A stretch of 64,000 nt of DNA from Cryobacterium psychrophilum (GTDB lineage Bacteria > Actinomycetota > Actinomycetes > Actinomycetales > Microbacteriaceae), in assembly GCF_004365915.1 (NCBI RefSeq), contig NZ_SODI01000001.1:1736001-1800000 (forward strand), written 5' to 3'. Every line of letters begins with the position of its first letter. Positions within the stretch are counted from its first letter, which is position 1. Positions 17,439 through 31,041 of this stretch are shown in pieces. The position numbers and the translations under genes were made by a program. The notes under the pieces were generated by a model. That model did no database searches. It saw nothing but the letters and a program-made list of their open reading frames with translations, and had not been told where the DNA came from.

Positions 17439-17912
17439 TTGGACGCAGCACCCGACGCCGCACCGCACGAACCCGCGCAGCACGCAGCGGCACAATCACC
17501 CCTCGGAAACCGCGCCATGATGCAGCGTGATCGGGCATCCGCCGGGCTCGGCATGGTTGTGGAGCACACCGAACCCGGGAGCGCCATCGTGTCAATGCTG
17601 GTTCGAGATGACATGCTCAACGGCTTCGATGTGACTCACGGCGGCATGATCTTCTCCCTCGCGGACACGGCATTCGCCATCGCCTGCAATGACGACCATC
17701 ACGTCACCCTGGCCGCTGGCGCCGACATCAGCTTTCTGAAGCCGGCAACCCTCGGCCAGACTCTAACCGCAACCGCCGTGCTCCGTACCAAGAGCGGGCG
17801 GAGCGGACTGTACGACGTGCGCGTCACCGACGAGCACAACGTTCCCATCGCGGAATTCCGCGGTCGCAGTCGAACCACGACCCTCGCAACGCCCACCCGC
17901 GCCCACAACTGA
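17439..17912 (+). CDS. paaI: hotdog-fold phenylacetyl-CoA thioesterase PaaI
   Basis: 157 residues from a TTG start with AGGAG 8 nt upstream; no ATG or GTG fits better. Hotdog thioesterase with the catalytic segment THGGMIFSLADTAFAIACN, where the Asp matches the active-site Asp of E. coli PaaI. It hydrolyses hydroxylated or dead-end phenylacetyl-CoA products, freeing CoA. It opens the rightward paaI-paaK-tetR run. The first 25 residues are an Ala/Pro/His-rich extension beyond the domain. Confidence 0.9.
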   Translation: MDAAPDAAPHEPAQHAAAQSPLGNRAMMQRDRASAGLGMVVEHTEPGSAIVSMLVRDDMLNGFDVTHGGMIFSLADTAFAIACNDDHHVTLAAGADISFLKPATLGQTLTATAVLRTKSGRSGLYDVRVTDEHNVPIAEFRGRSRTTTLATPTRAHN

Positions 17913-17929
17913 CCAGCTCCGGAGGCACC

Positions 17930-19249
17930 ATGTCAACGCTGACCAAGACCCGCCTGCACGCCCCATCTCTCGATGAGCTCGACCCCGAAGAGCGAATGTC
18001 ACGCGACGAGATCCTCGCACTACAGCTCCTTCGGCTGCAGCAGACCGTGCGCCACGCCTACGCCAATGTGCCCCTCTACACGCGAAAGTTCGATGCTGTC
18101 GGCGTTCACCCCGACGACATCCGCACCCTTGACGACGTGGCTCTCCTGCCGTTCACGACGAAGGAAGATCTGCGGCAGAGCTACCCCTTCGGCATGTTCG
18201 CGGTTCCCATGGACCGGGTCGCGCGCATCCACACCTCCTCGGGCACCACCGGCCTGCCCACCGTCGTTGGATACACCAAAGACGATCTTCGCAACTGGGC
18301 CGGCCTCGTCGCACGGAGCCTCCGCGCCGCCGGCGTTCGCCCAGGAATGAAGGTGCACAACGCCTACGGTTACGGCCTGTTCACGGGTGGCCTCGGCGCG
18401 CACGCCGGCATTGAGGCCCTCGGAGCGGTTGCCATTCCCATGTCGGGAGGCCAGACCAACAAGCAGGTGCAGATGATCAACGACTTCGAACCCGACGTCA
18501 TTCTGTCCACTCCGAGCTACCTGCTGACGATAACGGATGCCATGGTGGCCGCTGGTCTCGACCCGCGCCGATCCAGCCTGAAGGCGGGCGTTCTCGGTGC
18601 CGAACCGTGGACAAACCAGTTGCGTCTGGAACTTGAGGAACGTCTCGACTTCGACGCGCTCGACATCTACGGGCTGAGCGAGGTCATGGGCCCCGGCGTG
18701 GGAAGCGAATGTCTCGAGTCGAAAGACGGACCGCACCTGTGGGAAGACCAGTTCTACCCGGAGATCATTGACGGCGAGACCAGAAAACCCCTCGCCGACG
18801 GAGACACGGGAGAGCTGGTCTTCACGTCACTCACCAAGCAGGCCTTCCCGGTGATTCGCTACCGCACCCGGGACCTCACTCGGCTGCTGCCCGGCACGGC
18901 TCGCCCTGGCATGCGCCGCATGGAGAAAATCACGGGACGCAACGACGACATGATCATCCTCCGTGGGGTGAACCTCTTTCCCACCCAGATCGAGGAGATT
19001 GTGCTGAGCATTGAACACCTCTCGCCGCATTTCGTGCTGGAACTCACCCGCCCCGGCCGGATGGACGAGTTGACCGTGCGCATCGAGCGCCACGAGCACG
19101 CCGACGGCGCCTCCTCGGACACGGCCCGCGCGGCCCTCATCGCCCGGATCAAGGACCAGATCGGCTCGACCGTGCAGGTGGAGATCGCCGAGCCCGGCAC
19201 CCTCGAACGCAGTGCCGGCAAGCTGAAGCGGGTCTACGACCTGAGGTAA
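17930..19249 (+). CDS. paaK: phenylacetate-CoA ligase
   Basis: 439 residues, typical length for PaaK, which activates phenylacetate with ATP and CoA as the entry step. The ATP-binding loop HTSSGTTGLPTVVGYT, the adenylate region DIYGLSEVMGPGVG and the hinge RTRDLTRL all fit the PaaK branch of adenylate-forming enzymes. The C-terminal part has KITGRNDDMIILRGVN and ends with AGKLKRVYDLR, where the Lys in GKLKRV is the expected catalytic one. A GGAGG box precedes the ATG, 17 nt after paaI. Confidence 0.96.
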   Translation: MSTLTKTRLHAPSLDELDPEERMSRDEILALQLLRLQQTVRHAYANVPLYTRKFDAVGVHPDDIRTLDDVALLPFTTKEDLRQSYPFGMFAVPMDRVARIHTSSGTTGLPTVVGYTKDDLRNWAGLVARSLRAAGVRPGMKVHNAYGYGLFTGGLGAHAGIEALGAVAIPMSGGQTNKQVQMINDFEPDVILSTPSYLLTITDAMVAAGLDPRRSSLKAGVLGAEPWTNQLRLELEERLDFDALDIYGLSEVMGPGVGSECLESKDGPHLWEDQFYPEIIDGETRKPLADGDTGELVFTSLTKQAFPVIRYRTRDLTRLLPGTARPGMRRMEKITGRNDDMIILRGVNLFPTQIEEIVLSIEHLSPHFVLELTRPGRMDELTVRIERHEHADGASSDTARAALIARIKDQIGSTVQVEIAEPGTLERSAGKLKRVYDLR

Positions 19250-19288
19250 AGCACGGATCCGTCTCTACCGCATGGGATACTGCTAATA

Positions 19289-19891
19289 ATGTCTGACCTC
19301 ATCTCGGCCAAGCGGGGGCGCCCCGGTTACGATCAGCGCGCCATTCTCGATATCGCTGTCGCAGCCTTCAACGAGTATGGCTACGACGCCACCTCCATGG
19401 GAGCACTCGCGGCACGCCTGGACCTGTCCAAAGCGGCGATCTACCACCACTTCGCTTCCAAGGAAGAGCTGCTGGAACTGGCTCTCGACGAGGCGCTGAC
19501 CGCTCTCGAGGGTGTCCTCGCCGAGGAGGGCGCCCTCGCCGGCGCCGCCATCGATCGGCTCGCCTACGTACTGCGTGGCGCGGTACAGGTGCTGGCGGCC
19601 AAGCTGCCGTCGGTGACGCTGCTGCTGCGCGTGCGCGGCAATTCCCAGGTGGAGCGCGATGCCCTCACCCGCCGTCGCGCGTTCGACCACATGGTTTCGG
19701 CCCTCGTGCTTGAGGCCCGCGCCGAGGGGTCCCTCCGCAGCGACGTCGATGCCCGTGTTGTCACCCGGTTGCTCTTTGGCATGGTCAACTCCATTGCCGA
19801 GTGGTACCGCCCTGAGGGCCTGGAAGACGCCGCTCAGCTCGCGGACGACGTGCTCACGGTCGCCCTGGACGGGCTGCGGCCCCGCAGCTGA
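19289..19891 (+). CDS. TetR-family regulator, probable repressor of the paa genes
   Basis: 200 residues. The N-terminal TetR helix-turn-helix spans about 15-62 (AILDIAVAAFNEYGYDATSM, then LSKAAIYHHFASKEELL). The C-terminal ligand/dimer domain is typical length. It directly follows paaK, in the place where actinobacterial and Thermus-type PaaR repressors sit; those respond to phenylacetyl-CoA. Two near-identical palindromes at 17339 and 37419 are the likely targets. The functional link is inference from context and shared sites. Confidence 0.85.
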   Translation: MSDLISAKRGRPGYDQRAILDIAVAAFNEYGYDATSMGALAARLDLSKAAIYHHFASKEELLELALDEALTALEGVLAEEGALAGAAIDRLAYVLRGAVQVLAAKLPSVTLLLRVRGNSQVERDALTRRRAFDHMVSALVLEARAEGSLRSDVDARVVTRLLFGMVNSIAEWYRPEGLEDAAQLADDVLTVALDGLRPRS

Positions 19892-19952
19892 CTCTTCCGC
19901 TGGTCGGGTCTGCCGAGACCTGGCCCCTGGCGGTATGAGGGGTTAACGCAAA

Positions 19953-19980
19953 AATGGCCACCCCGTGTGGGGTGGCCATT
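19953..19980 (-). terminator. intrinsic terminator of the rRNA operon
   Basis: A 12-bp perfect inverted repeat (AATGGCCACCCC and its complement) with a GTGT loop, followed on the minus strand by a run of five T, 21 nt beyond the 5S end. It is a classical Rho-independent terminator, ending leftward rRNA transcription. It may also work for the rightward TetR gene. Confidence 0.88.
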
Positions 19981-20000
19981 GATGGTGTTGCTAAGTTAAG

Positions 20001-20117
20001 TCCGGCGGTGTCCTACTCTCCCACAGGGTCCCCCCTGCAGTACCATCGGCGCAAAGAGTCTTAGCTTCCGGGTTCGGAATGTGACCGGGCGTTTCCCTCT
20101 TGCTATAGCCGCCGAAA
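20001..20117 (-). rRNA. rrf: 5S ribosomal RNA
   Basis: About 117 nt, recognised on the minus strand from the terminal helix (GTTTCGGCGGCTATAGC at the 5' side, GACACCGCCGGAC at the 3' side) and the conserved loop containing CCGAACCCGGAAGCTAAG. Last gene of the leftward 16S-23S-5S operon. Ends are placed by eye, within a few bases. Confidence 0.9.
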
Positions 20118-20257
20118 CACTTGGTGATGCGTGTTTCGAACCTATATTTTTTAGTTATAGACCCCTGCAATGTTTATTAGACACCGTGGGGTGTTGTTCT
20201 CGACCGTACATCGAGAACCACATAGTGGACGCTAAAGCAGCTTCTTCAAACTGAGTG
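20118..20257 (-). other. 23S-5S spacer with processing hairpin
   Basis: 140 nt with no gene. It holds an 8-bp perfect hairpin, GTTCTCGA / TCGAGAAC at 20195-20218, and a smaller ACACC / GGTGT hairpin at 20181-20194. Minus-strand TGGTTCTCGAT resembles the TTGAGAACT boxes before 23S and 16S. Likely RNase III processing and antitermination signals. Confidence 0.55.
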
Positions 20258-25396
<5,139 letters not shown>

Positions 25397-25707
25397 TGTT
25401 GAATAGCTCCCCAGTCGAAACCAGGTGCCCATCTAGTGCAGAAACCCGCCGGAATAGGCGAAGAAACTGCAAGTTTGAAACTAGCAAGAACAAATCATTA
25501 CTGACTTGCTTTTGTTATTTTGCGTGGTCATTAACCACGACTTCAATTGTTATTCCAAAGGAATCTCTTAGCTGCGCACCCGCTAGAAACGGATACAACA
25601 ACCACGAGGTTTTTGGCATTTGACATTGTGCACGCTGTTGAGTTCTCAAGGATCGGACGCACCCAGCTTCGAACCCTAATGGGCTATCTCGCTGAGGCAA
25701 CTTGTCT
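25397..25707 (-). other. rRNA operon leader
   Basis: The 311 nt between the promoter and 16S. At 25638-25650 the minus strand reads CTTGAGAACTCAA, followed by CAGCGTGCACAATGTCAAAT, the conserved antitermination element of actinobacterial rRNA leaders. No open reading frame of note. Confidence 0.7.
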
Positions 25708-25736
25708 AACTTAGCCACCCTGCTCGCCGCTGTCAA
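25708..25736 (-). promoter_or_regulatory. rRNA operon promoter
   Basis: On the minus strand TTGACA (25731-25736), a 17-nt spacer, then TAAGTT (25708-25713). A consensus -35 and an acceptable -10 at ideal spacing, about 310 nt upstream of 16S: a housekeeping sigma-70-type promoter for the rRNA operon. Confidence 0.75.
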
Positions 25737-25824
25737 GTCGAGCGAAACGCACGTTCCAGGCCGCCGAAGCACACCACAAAACCCACGACTCAGACCAGGA
25801 AACCAGCGAGATGGAAGACTTACA

Positions 25825-25854
25825 ATTCTAAACCACGAGACAACATTCATACAA
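25825..25854 (-). promoter_or_regulatory. possible second upstream rRNA promoter
   Basis: On the minus strand TTGTAT, an 18-nt spacer, then TAGAAT, about 117 bp upstream of the stronger promoter. Tandem promoters are common for actinobacterial rRNA operons. The remaining 25855-26171 holds no gene I can see. Confidence 0.35.
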
Positions 25855-26171
25855 GATGAACAACGGCTGTCTTCACGGCGTCGAGATGGTCCCGCATGAG
25901 GCCGAAAAGCTAAGCAGCTTTCCGCACCTGTGGGGTGACTTAGAAGACATTACGGCCATTCCCCACACGCCGCAAATCCACACCCATTTACCCACATCCC
26001 GGGCGCGCCGCCGCATCTGGTGCCTTTTCTCGGGTCATGTCCTCATTCATGCCGACTGCGCCTGAGCGGGGGCGCTGCTAACTTTTTCACACCGGGGCAA
26101 TCGGACGTCTTAGGGCGCCCAGTCAGGTCCTCGGCACTCCGCGATGTGCGAACCGATTGAGGAACCGCCTC

Positions 26172-26747
26172 ATGAGAATCACGTGCCCCTACTGCCGCTC
26201 CGATGCCAGTCTCACTCCGAATGCGGCCCATATCGATAAGGGGCCGCTTCCCCTCTACGTGCTTAACTGTTCGGGCTGCGACCGAACCAGCGTGCGGCGC
26301 GACAACCAGGAGCTTCTCGTGGCTGCCCTGGTCGGAACGCGGCACGGCAACGGCACTCACGAGCTCAGGGTTACCGCTGAGCATGGCGGACTCGTGTATT
26401 TTCACACCGATCCGACCGGTCGCCGTTCCCCCACCCTCGAACATTCCGCCCTGCTGGAGTTCGTCACCCGAAGCATTGGTGCCTCACAGTCCTTCACTCT
26501 CCTGCTGCGGACAGTTGAGGTCGGGGCACGCTACGCCTCACCGCGCGGCAACATTCCGTATAAGGCGGTGCGCGGGTGGGTTGTGATCGACGGCGAGATC
26601 CACGCGCTGACACGCACGGAAGTATGGGAGGCCTCGTGCGAGGAGGCGGACCATGAGGTGCCCTCCGGGCCAGAGGCCGGCGTTCACTATGTGGATGCCG
26701 ACAACATCAACCGCCCCTATCGGTGGCGGATGACCCCCGTCCGCTAG
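26172..26747 (+). CDS. hypothetical protein with N-terminal zinc-ribbon pair
   Basis: 191 residues from the ATG at 26172, with GAGGA 8 nt upstream; a TTG at 26157 is inside that ribosome-binding site. The protein opens with CPYCRSDAS and has CSGCDRTSV about 25 residues later, a CxxC...CxxC pair that could bind zinc. The remainder shows no motif I know and seems soluble, with no signal peptide. It converges with the emfourin-like gene, 41 bp away. Function unknown; a link to the protease cluster is only positional. Confidence 0.65.
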   Translation: MRITCPYCRSDASLTPNAAHIDKGPLPLYVLNCSGCDRTSVRRDNQELLVAALVGTRHGNGTHELRVTAEHGGLVYFHTDPTGRRSPTLEHSALLEFVTRSIGASQSFTLLLRTVEVGARYASPRGNIPYKAVRGWVVIDGEIHALTRTEVWEASCEEADHEVPSGPEAGVHYVDADNINRPYRWRMTPVR

Positions 26748-26788
26748 CACCTCGCAGCCGGTGTCCCCCACGGCCACGGCTCAATCGA

Positions 26789-27100
26789 CTACGACTCGAT
26801 CGACTCAACGCGCTCCGGCCGCTCGTCAACCCAGGCGAGAAGTTCGCGCACCCCCTCGGGGATCGTCGCGTCAGTGCAGCGGTAATGGTACTCGCGCTTC
26901 CCGTCCACGAGTGAGATGTCGTAAAGCTGCGCGTCCGGCCACGTGCGGTTGGCGCGTGGTTCGGTGAGGTTCCGCAGGCCGGCACGGTCGATTTCGGCGG
27001 CGAGCGTCGTGGCATCCGCTGGCGGAAGGACCGCACTGTCCAGGTCGGTACGCGCCACCATCCCGGCGAAACCGCCACCACGCCGCACGCATAATTTCAT
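26789..27100 (-). CDS. emfourin-like inhibitor of M4 proteases
   Basis: 103 residues, cytoplasmic, with the start MKLCVRRGGGFAGMVARTDLD resembling emfourin (M4in) proteins, small inhibitors encoded next to protealysin-type M4 peptidases. The core of that match is RRGGGFAG. The start codon overlaps the M4 peptidase stop by 4 nt, so enzyme and inhibitor are translationally coupled, the same arrangement as protealysin-emfourin in Serratia. The assignment rests on that gene pairing and the GGF motif region; inhibition is inferred. Confidence 0.75.
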   Translation of the reverse strand: MKLCVRRGGGFAGMVARTDLDSAVLPPADATTLAAEIDRAGLRNLTEPRANRTWPDAQLYDISLVDGKREYHYRCTDATIPEGVRELLAWVDERPERVESIES

Positions 27101-28209
27101 GACAGAACTCCCACCTCCACCCAGGCGGCGCGAACAATGGCTTGCTCCTGGGCACCGAAGAGTTCTCCGGCGGCATCGATCGTGAACTGCGCCGCCTCAG
27201 CAAATTGCGTATAGGCACCCAATTTGGTGGTGAGGGCGTTGTACCAAATCTTGCCCGCCTTCTCCCACGCCGATCCGCCCAGGCCAATAGCGGCGAGGTA
27301 GAACGCGTGATTGGGAATGCCCGAGTTGATGTGCACACCACCGTTGTCGTTTGCCGGGTTGTTGTCATCGGGCAGGTCCCGGTACTGATCCATGTGACGT
27401 GGTTGGTGGTCGCCCGCGAACGCCGTTCCGGGATTCTTCATGGAGCGTAGGGCGAGCCCCAGCGTGGTCACGAGAACGCCCTGACCGATCAACCAGTCGG
27501 CCTCGGCGGCCGTCTGCTTGAGGCCGTACTGTTTCACGAGGCTGCCGAAGACGTCTGAGAAGGACTCGTTGAGCGCGCCAGGCTGCTTGCTGTAGACGAG
27601 GCCCGCGGTGAACTCGGTGACGCCGTGCGTGAGCTCATGCGCGATCACGTCGATCGCCCTGGTGAGTCCGCCGATTTGGAAGATACGGTCGCTCCCGTCG
27701 CCGTAGACCATTTGGCTGCCGTCCCAGAAAGCGTTATCGAAAGCCACGCCGTAATGCACCGAGGAGATGAGCTCCATTCCCGCGTTGTCGAGGGACCTCC
27801 GGCCGAAGACGTCGCGAAAGAAGCTGGCGGTGGCCGAGCTGCCGTCGAAGGCCTCATTCACGGCAGGGTCTGCGTGGAGTGAATCACCGAGGGATCGTTT
27901 CTTGACGCCCGGGAGAAAACTGCGCCCGTGGGTCTCATTGTCGTAAACCGTGATGCCCTGCTCAGTGAGGGAGATGACCCCGATGAGGCCGATGTTCTGA
28001 TTGAGTTCGCGACTGAATTGACCGATCAGGGCTCGGCGGGAACGGATCCCCGACGATGTGGCCATCGACGATAGGGCTGCTTCTCGTTCAGCCTCGGTGC
28101 CCTGCATGGCCAGCCACGCGAGAAGGTCGGGTGGGGCAATGCTGCAGTTCGGCCGACGTTGCGGCCCCGACATGTGATGAGGCGCTGAATCCAACTGGCG
28201 CTCTGGCAT
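27097..28209 (-). CDS. protealysin-like M4 metallopeptidase without signal peptide
   Basis: 370 residues from the ATG at 28209, which has AAGGGG 5 nt upstream; the longer open frame to 28398 crosses the divergent M43 start. A short propeptide carries the motif IAPPDLLAWLA, like the PPYLL motif of protealysin-type precursors, instead of the long thermolysin propeptide. The zinc site is HELTH (191-195) with Glu 215 in GALNESFSDVFG, and the catalytic His lies in GGVHINSGIPNHAF. There is no signal peptide, as in other protealysin-like enzymes. It is coupled to the emfourin-like inhibitor downstream. Confidence 0.93.
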   Translation of the reverse strand: MPERQLDSAPHHMSGPQRRPNCSIAPPDLLAWLAMQGTEAEREAALSSMATSSGIRSRRALIGQFSRELNQNIGLIGVISLTEQGITVYDNETHGRSFLPGVKKRSLGDSLHADPAVNEAFDGSSATASFFRDVFGRRSLDNAGMELISSVHYGVAFDNAFWDGSQMVYGDGSDRIFQIGGLTRAIDVIAHELTHGVTEFTAGLVYSKQPGALNESFSDVFGSLVKQYGLKQTAAEADWLIGQGVLVTTLGLALRSMKNPGTAFAGDHQPRHMDQYRDLPDDNNPANDNGGVHINSGIPNHAFYLAAIGLGGSAWEKAGKIWYNALTTKLGAYTQFAEAAQFTIDAAGELFGAQEQAIVRAAWVEVGVLS

Positions 28210-28366
28210 GATTCCCCTTTTCTCACGAATAGGCGGCGCGGTACGATACGCCCACAGTATGGCCTCCGCGTGCGGTGCGCTACCGTGGCGTCGATAACGC
28301 CGGAGTAACGCGAATCGGACCAGAATGCGGTATACGAAAACATCCAGTTTGTGAAAGGAACCAATC

Positions 28367-29347
28367 ATGGCCAATGCCGTTTCCCGCGATCTGCCCACGA
28401 CGCGTTACTGCGCCACTCCGGATGTTTACACTAAGCAGTTGGCCGAACAGCCCGGTTTTGCCGAGGCTCGTGTCGCCCTGGACGTGGAGGCGCTGCGCAC
28501 CGTAGCGCGGGGCATCTTCGCGGCTCGAGCAGGTGTCACCCGCATTCCCGTGGTCGTTCACGTCGTGTGGCACGAAGACGACCAGAACATCTCCGACGAG
28601 CAGATCCAGAGCCAGATTGCTGTGCTCAACCAGGACTTCCGCAAGACAAATGCCGACATCATCAAGCTCCCCGAAGTCTTCCGGTCCCTGGCCGATGACG
28701 CCCAGGTGGAGTTCGCCCTGGCGACGACGGACCCGGGCGGCGAGGACACGGACGGAATCACCCGCACGCATACTGATACACGCTCGTTCACGTATGACGA
28801 TGCGATCAAGTTCGCGTCGTCTGGCGGTGCGGACGCGTGGCCGGCGGACAAGTACCTCAACCTGTGGGTTGGTCGACTCAGCGGCGGTCTGCTGGGATAC
28901 GCCCAGTTCCCCGGCGGCGAGCCGTCCACGGACGGCGTCGTTGTTCTCGACACCGCCGTTGGCACCGTTGGAACGGCGTCCCCGCCGTTCGGGCTTGGCC
29001 GCACCGCCACCCACGAAATTGGACACTGGCTCAACCTCAACCACATTTGGGGTGACGAGTCGGGCTGCGTGGGCACCGACAAGGTTGATGACACGCCCAA
29101 CCAGGCGGACGCGAACGTCGGAAAGCCAGCCTTCCCTCATGTCTCCTGTGGCAACGGGCCGAACGGCGACCTGTTCGCGGACTACATGGACTACGTGGAC
29201 GATGACGTGATGGTGATGTTCTCCGCTGGGCAGATTGCCCGCATCCAGGCATGCCTGGACGGGCCTCGCAACACCTTCGAGCTCGTTGAGGACAGCGTCC
29301 TGGCACAGCGGAACCGCGAGCGCCTGTCGGGCACGGACACGATGTGA
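28367..29347 (+). CDS. M43 (pappalysin-like) zinc metalloprotease, leaderless
   Basis: 326 residues. The metzincin zinc site reads HEIGHWLNLNHIWGD (H216, E217, H220, H226), with Asn at the usual Gly position, and the Met-turn is ADYMDYVDDD (Met 274). Cys234 and Cys261 are placed as the disulfide of M43B enzymes. Unlike most family members, it starts MANAVSRDLPTTRYCATPD with no signal peptide. A GAAAGGA box precedes the ATG. It is divergent from the M4 gene across 157 bp and is followed by the small unknown gene and M28 peptidase in the same direction. Confidence 0.9.
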   Translation: MANAVSRDLPTTRYCATPDVYTKQLAEQPGFAEARVALDVEALRTVARGIFAARAGVTRIPVVVHVVWHEDDQNISDEQIQSQIAVLNQDFRKTNADIIKLPEVFRSLADDAQVEFALATTDPGGEDTDGITRTHTDTRSFTYDDAIKFASSGGADAWPADKYLNLWVGRLSGGLLGYAQFPGGEPSTDGVVVLDTAVGTVGTASPPFGLGRTATHEIGHWLNLNHIWGDESGCVGTDKVDDTPNQADANVGKPAFPHVSCGNGPNGDLFADYMDYVDDDVMVMFSAGQIARIQACLDGPRNTFELVEDSVLAQRNRERLSGTDTM

Positions 29348-29389
29348 TCCACGCTGGCCGAACGCACCTCTGAGCGGAAGAAGCACAGC

Positions 29390-29683
29390 ATGTCTGCGAT
29401 GAACCATGAGCCAGCCATTCCCGCCGGCGAGTGGACTCACTCGCACGAAGAGGATGATGACGGGATTCTGGTTTATCGCCCCACGGAGTCTTTCCCGTTC
29501 CCGCCCACGCGAGGAGGGAGAGACTCCCTCCGGGTGAGCGACGACGGCACAATTGCGACGCTGCTCCCCGGACCGGACGATCGTCCACGGCCCACCGGAT
29601 ACCGGCTCGTCGATGACACGTCGCCCGATGCGATCACGGTTGTTGAATCGAACGCGGAGATTCTCAAGATTCGTCGACCGTGA
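29390..29683 (+). CDS. small acidic protein of unknown function in protease cluster
   Basis: 97 residues, no signal peptide. It has a distinctive WTHSHEEDDDG ... VYRPTESFPFPPTRGGRDS pattern followed by a DGTIATLLPGPDDR stretch and short beta-strand-like segments. I have seen similar small proteins with HSHEED and FPPSRGR motifs beside proteases, but know no function for them. It is 42 bp after the M43 gene and 36 bp before the M28 gene, all rightward, so likely cotranscribed. It could be an inhibitor, chaperone or substrate-binding partner (speculative). A Met three codons in is an alternative start. Confidence 0.7.
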   Translation: MSAMNHEPAIPAGEWTHSHEEDDDGILVYRPTESFPFPPTRGGRDSLRVSDDGTIATLLPGPDDRPRPTGYRLVDDTSPDAITVVESNAEILKIRRP

Positions 29684-29719
29684 CGGAGACGCCGACGGTC
29701 CGGCAGGAAGGCAGGAGCC

Positions 29720-31006
29720 ATGTACACCTACGTCATCGTTCCAGCATCCGTTGACCCCGCCGCTGGGCGGTCGGCACGGCGTGAACCCGGATTGAAATGG
29801 TGCCGCTTCGGAGACCGGGTAATTTATTGGACGACCGGAATTGCCCAGTCCTCGGCCGGTCGACGTGTGCGCACGCTGGGACCCGTGTCGCAGTCGAGTC
29901 AGGGTCTCCTGCACCTGGTGGTGCAGGCCGGTAACTCGTTCCGCGAAGAGTTCCCCGAGGTCCCCGTCATCCTCGATCGGGGACGCTATCTCGCCGTCGA
30001 ACTCAGCGACGAGGAGTTCATGCGGGCTTCGGTCGGGAACCCCGCCCATTTCGGCGTTCGGCCGCTCCCTCAGAATTCCTCCATCGTGCGGGAGACGGGA
30101 GGCGCCGGTCGCCGCCTGCGTGCCGTGGACCCGACACTGACCATGTTCGCCAACGAGGTTTCCGCCACGCACGTCAAGGATTCCCTGGTGGCCCTCACCG
30201 GGTTCGGCACCCGTCATTCCCTGAGCCAGGGCTTCGTTCAGGCCGGCGCCTGGGTCACGGAGGTGCTGCAGTCGCTGGGGTACGCGGTCACGCGAGCCAC
30301 CATCTCGGTGGGGGCGGGCGCGAGTTTCTCGGTCATCGGCGACAAACCGGGTCTTCGGGACAATCCCGAACTTGTTCTGGTGACCGCGCACCTCGATTCC
30401 ACCAATCATGTGGACGGCCCTCTGGCACCCGCACCGGGAGCCGATGACAACGGCAGCGGATGTGCCGGTGTTCTTGAGATCGCCCGAATCCTGGCCGGCC
30501 GTGCGGATGACCAGGATCTGCGCCTGGTGCTGTTCGGAGGCGAGGAGCAGGGCCTGTTTGGAAGCGAGCAGTACGTTCGGGCGCTCAGCGAGCACGATCG
30601 CGGCCGCCTACAGGCCGTGATCAACATGGACATGGTCGGCACGCTCAACTCGGCCTTGCCGGGCGTGCTGCTGGAGGGGGGCCCGCTGTCGCAGGGGCTC
30701 ATCGACGAACTCACGGCGAGCGCGCAGGACTACACCACGCTGGCTGTGGAGGTGTCATTGACTCCGTTCGCGAGTGACCATGTGCCCTTTCTCAACGCCG
30801 GGCTGCCCGCCGTACTCACGATTGAGGGTTCGGATTCCACCAACAACAACATTCATTCGAGCCGTGACACCCTCGATAGGGTCAACTACCCGCTGGCCTG
30901 CGAAATTATCAAGATGAACCTCGTGACCACGGCGCGGTTGATCGGCACCAGGGCCTCCATCGCGGATCTCGAGCGGTGGCGCCAGTCCACAACCAACGTT
31001 GACTGA
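29720..31006 (+). CDS. M28-family zinc aminopeptidase with N-terminal extension, leaderless
   Basis: 428 residues. The peptidase domain (about 145-420) carries the two-zinc ligands and general base of family M28: VTAHLDSTN (His 224), GADDNGSG (Asp at about 242), FGGEEQGLFGS (Glu 275/276), NMDMVG and NIHSSRDT. The first 140 residues are a separate small domain without recognised family. There is no signal peptide, whereas most M28 enzymes are secreted. GGAG lies just before the ATG. Third gene of the rightward M43-small protein-M28 run. Confidence 0.9.
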   Translation: MYTYVIVPASVDPAAGRSARREPGLKWCRFGDRVIYWTTGIAQSSAGRRVRTLGPVSQSSQGLLHLVVQAGNSFREEFPEVPVILDRGRYLAVELSDEEFMRASVGNPAHFGVRPLPQNSSIVRETGGAGRRLRAVDPTLTMFANEVSATHVKDSLVALTGFGTRHSLSQGFVQAGAWVTEVLQSLGYAVTRATISVGAGASFSVIGDKPGLRDNPELVLVTAHLDSTNHVDGPLAPAPGADDNGSGCAGVLEIARILAGRADDQDLRLVLFGGEEQGLFGSEQYVRALSEHDRGRLQAVINMDMVGTLNSALPGVLLEGGPLSQGLIDELTASAQDYTTLAVEVSLTPFASDHVPFLNAGLPAVLTIEGSDSTNNNIHSSRDTLDRVNYPLACEIIKMNLVTTARLIGTRASIADLERWRQSTTNVD

Positions 31007-31041
31007 CGCGCACTGACCGAGGACCAATCGGCGCGATCAGA

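Noticed and set aside
28280..30595. 771-codon leftward open frame across the M43 and M28 genes
   Set aside because: Antisense shadow of two genes with full catalytic motifs; no domain recognisable.
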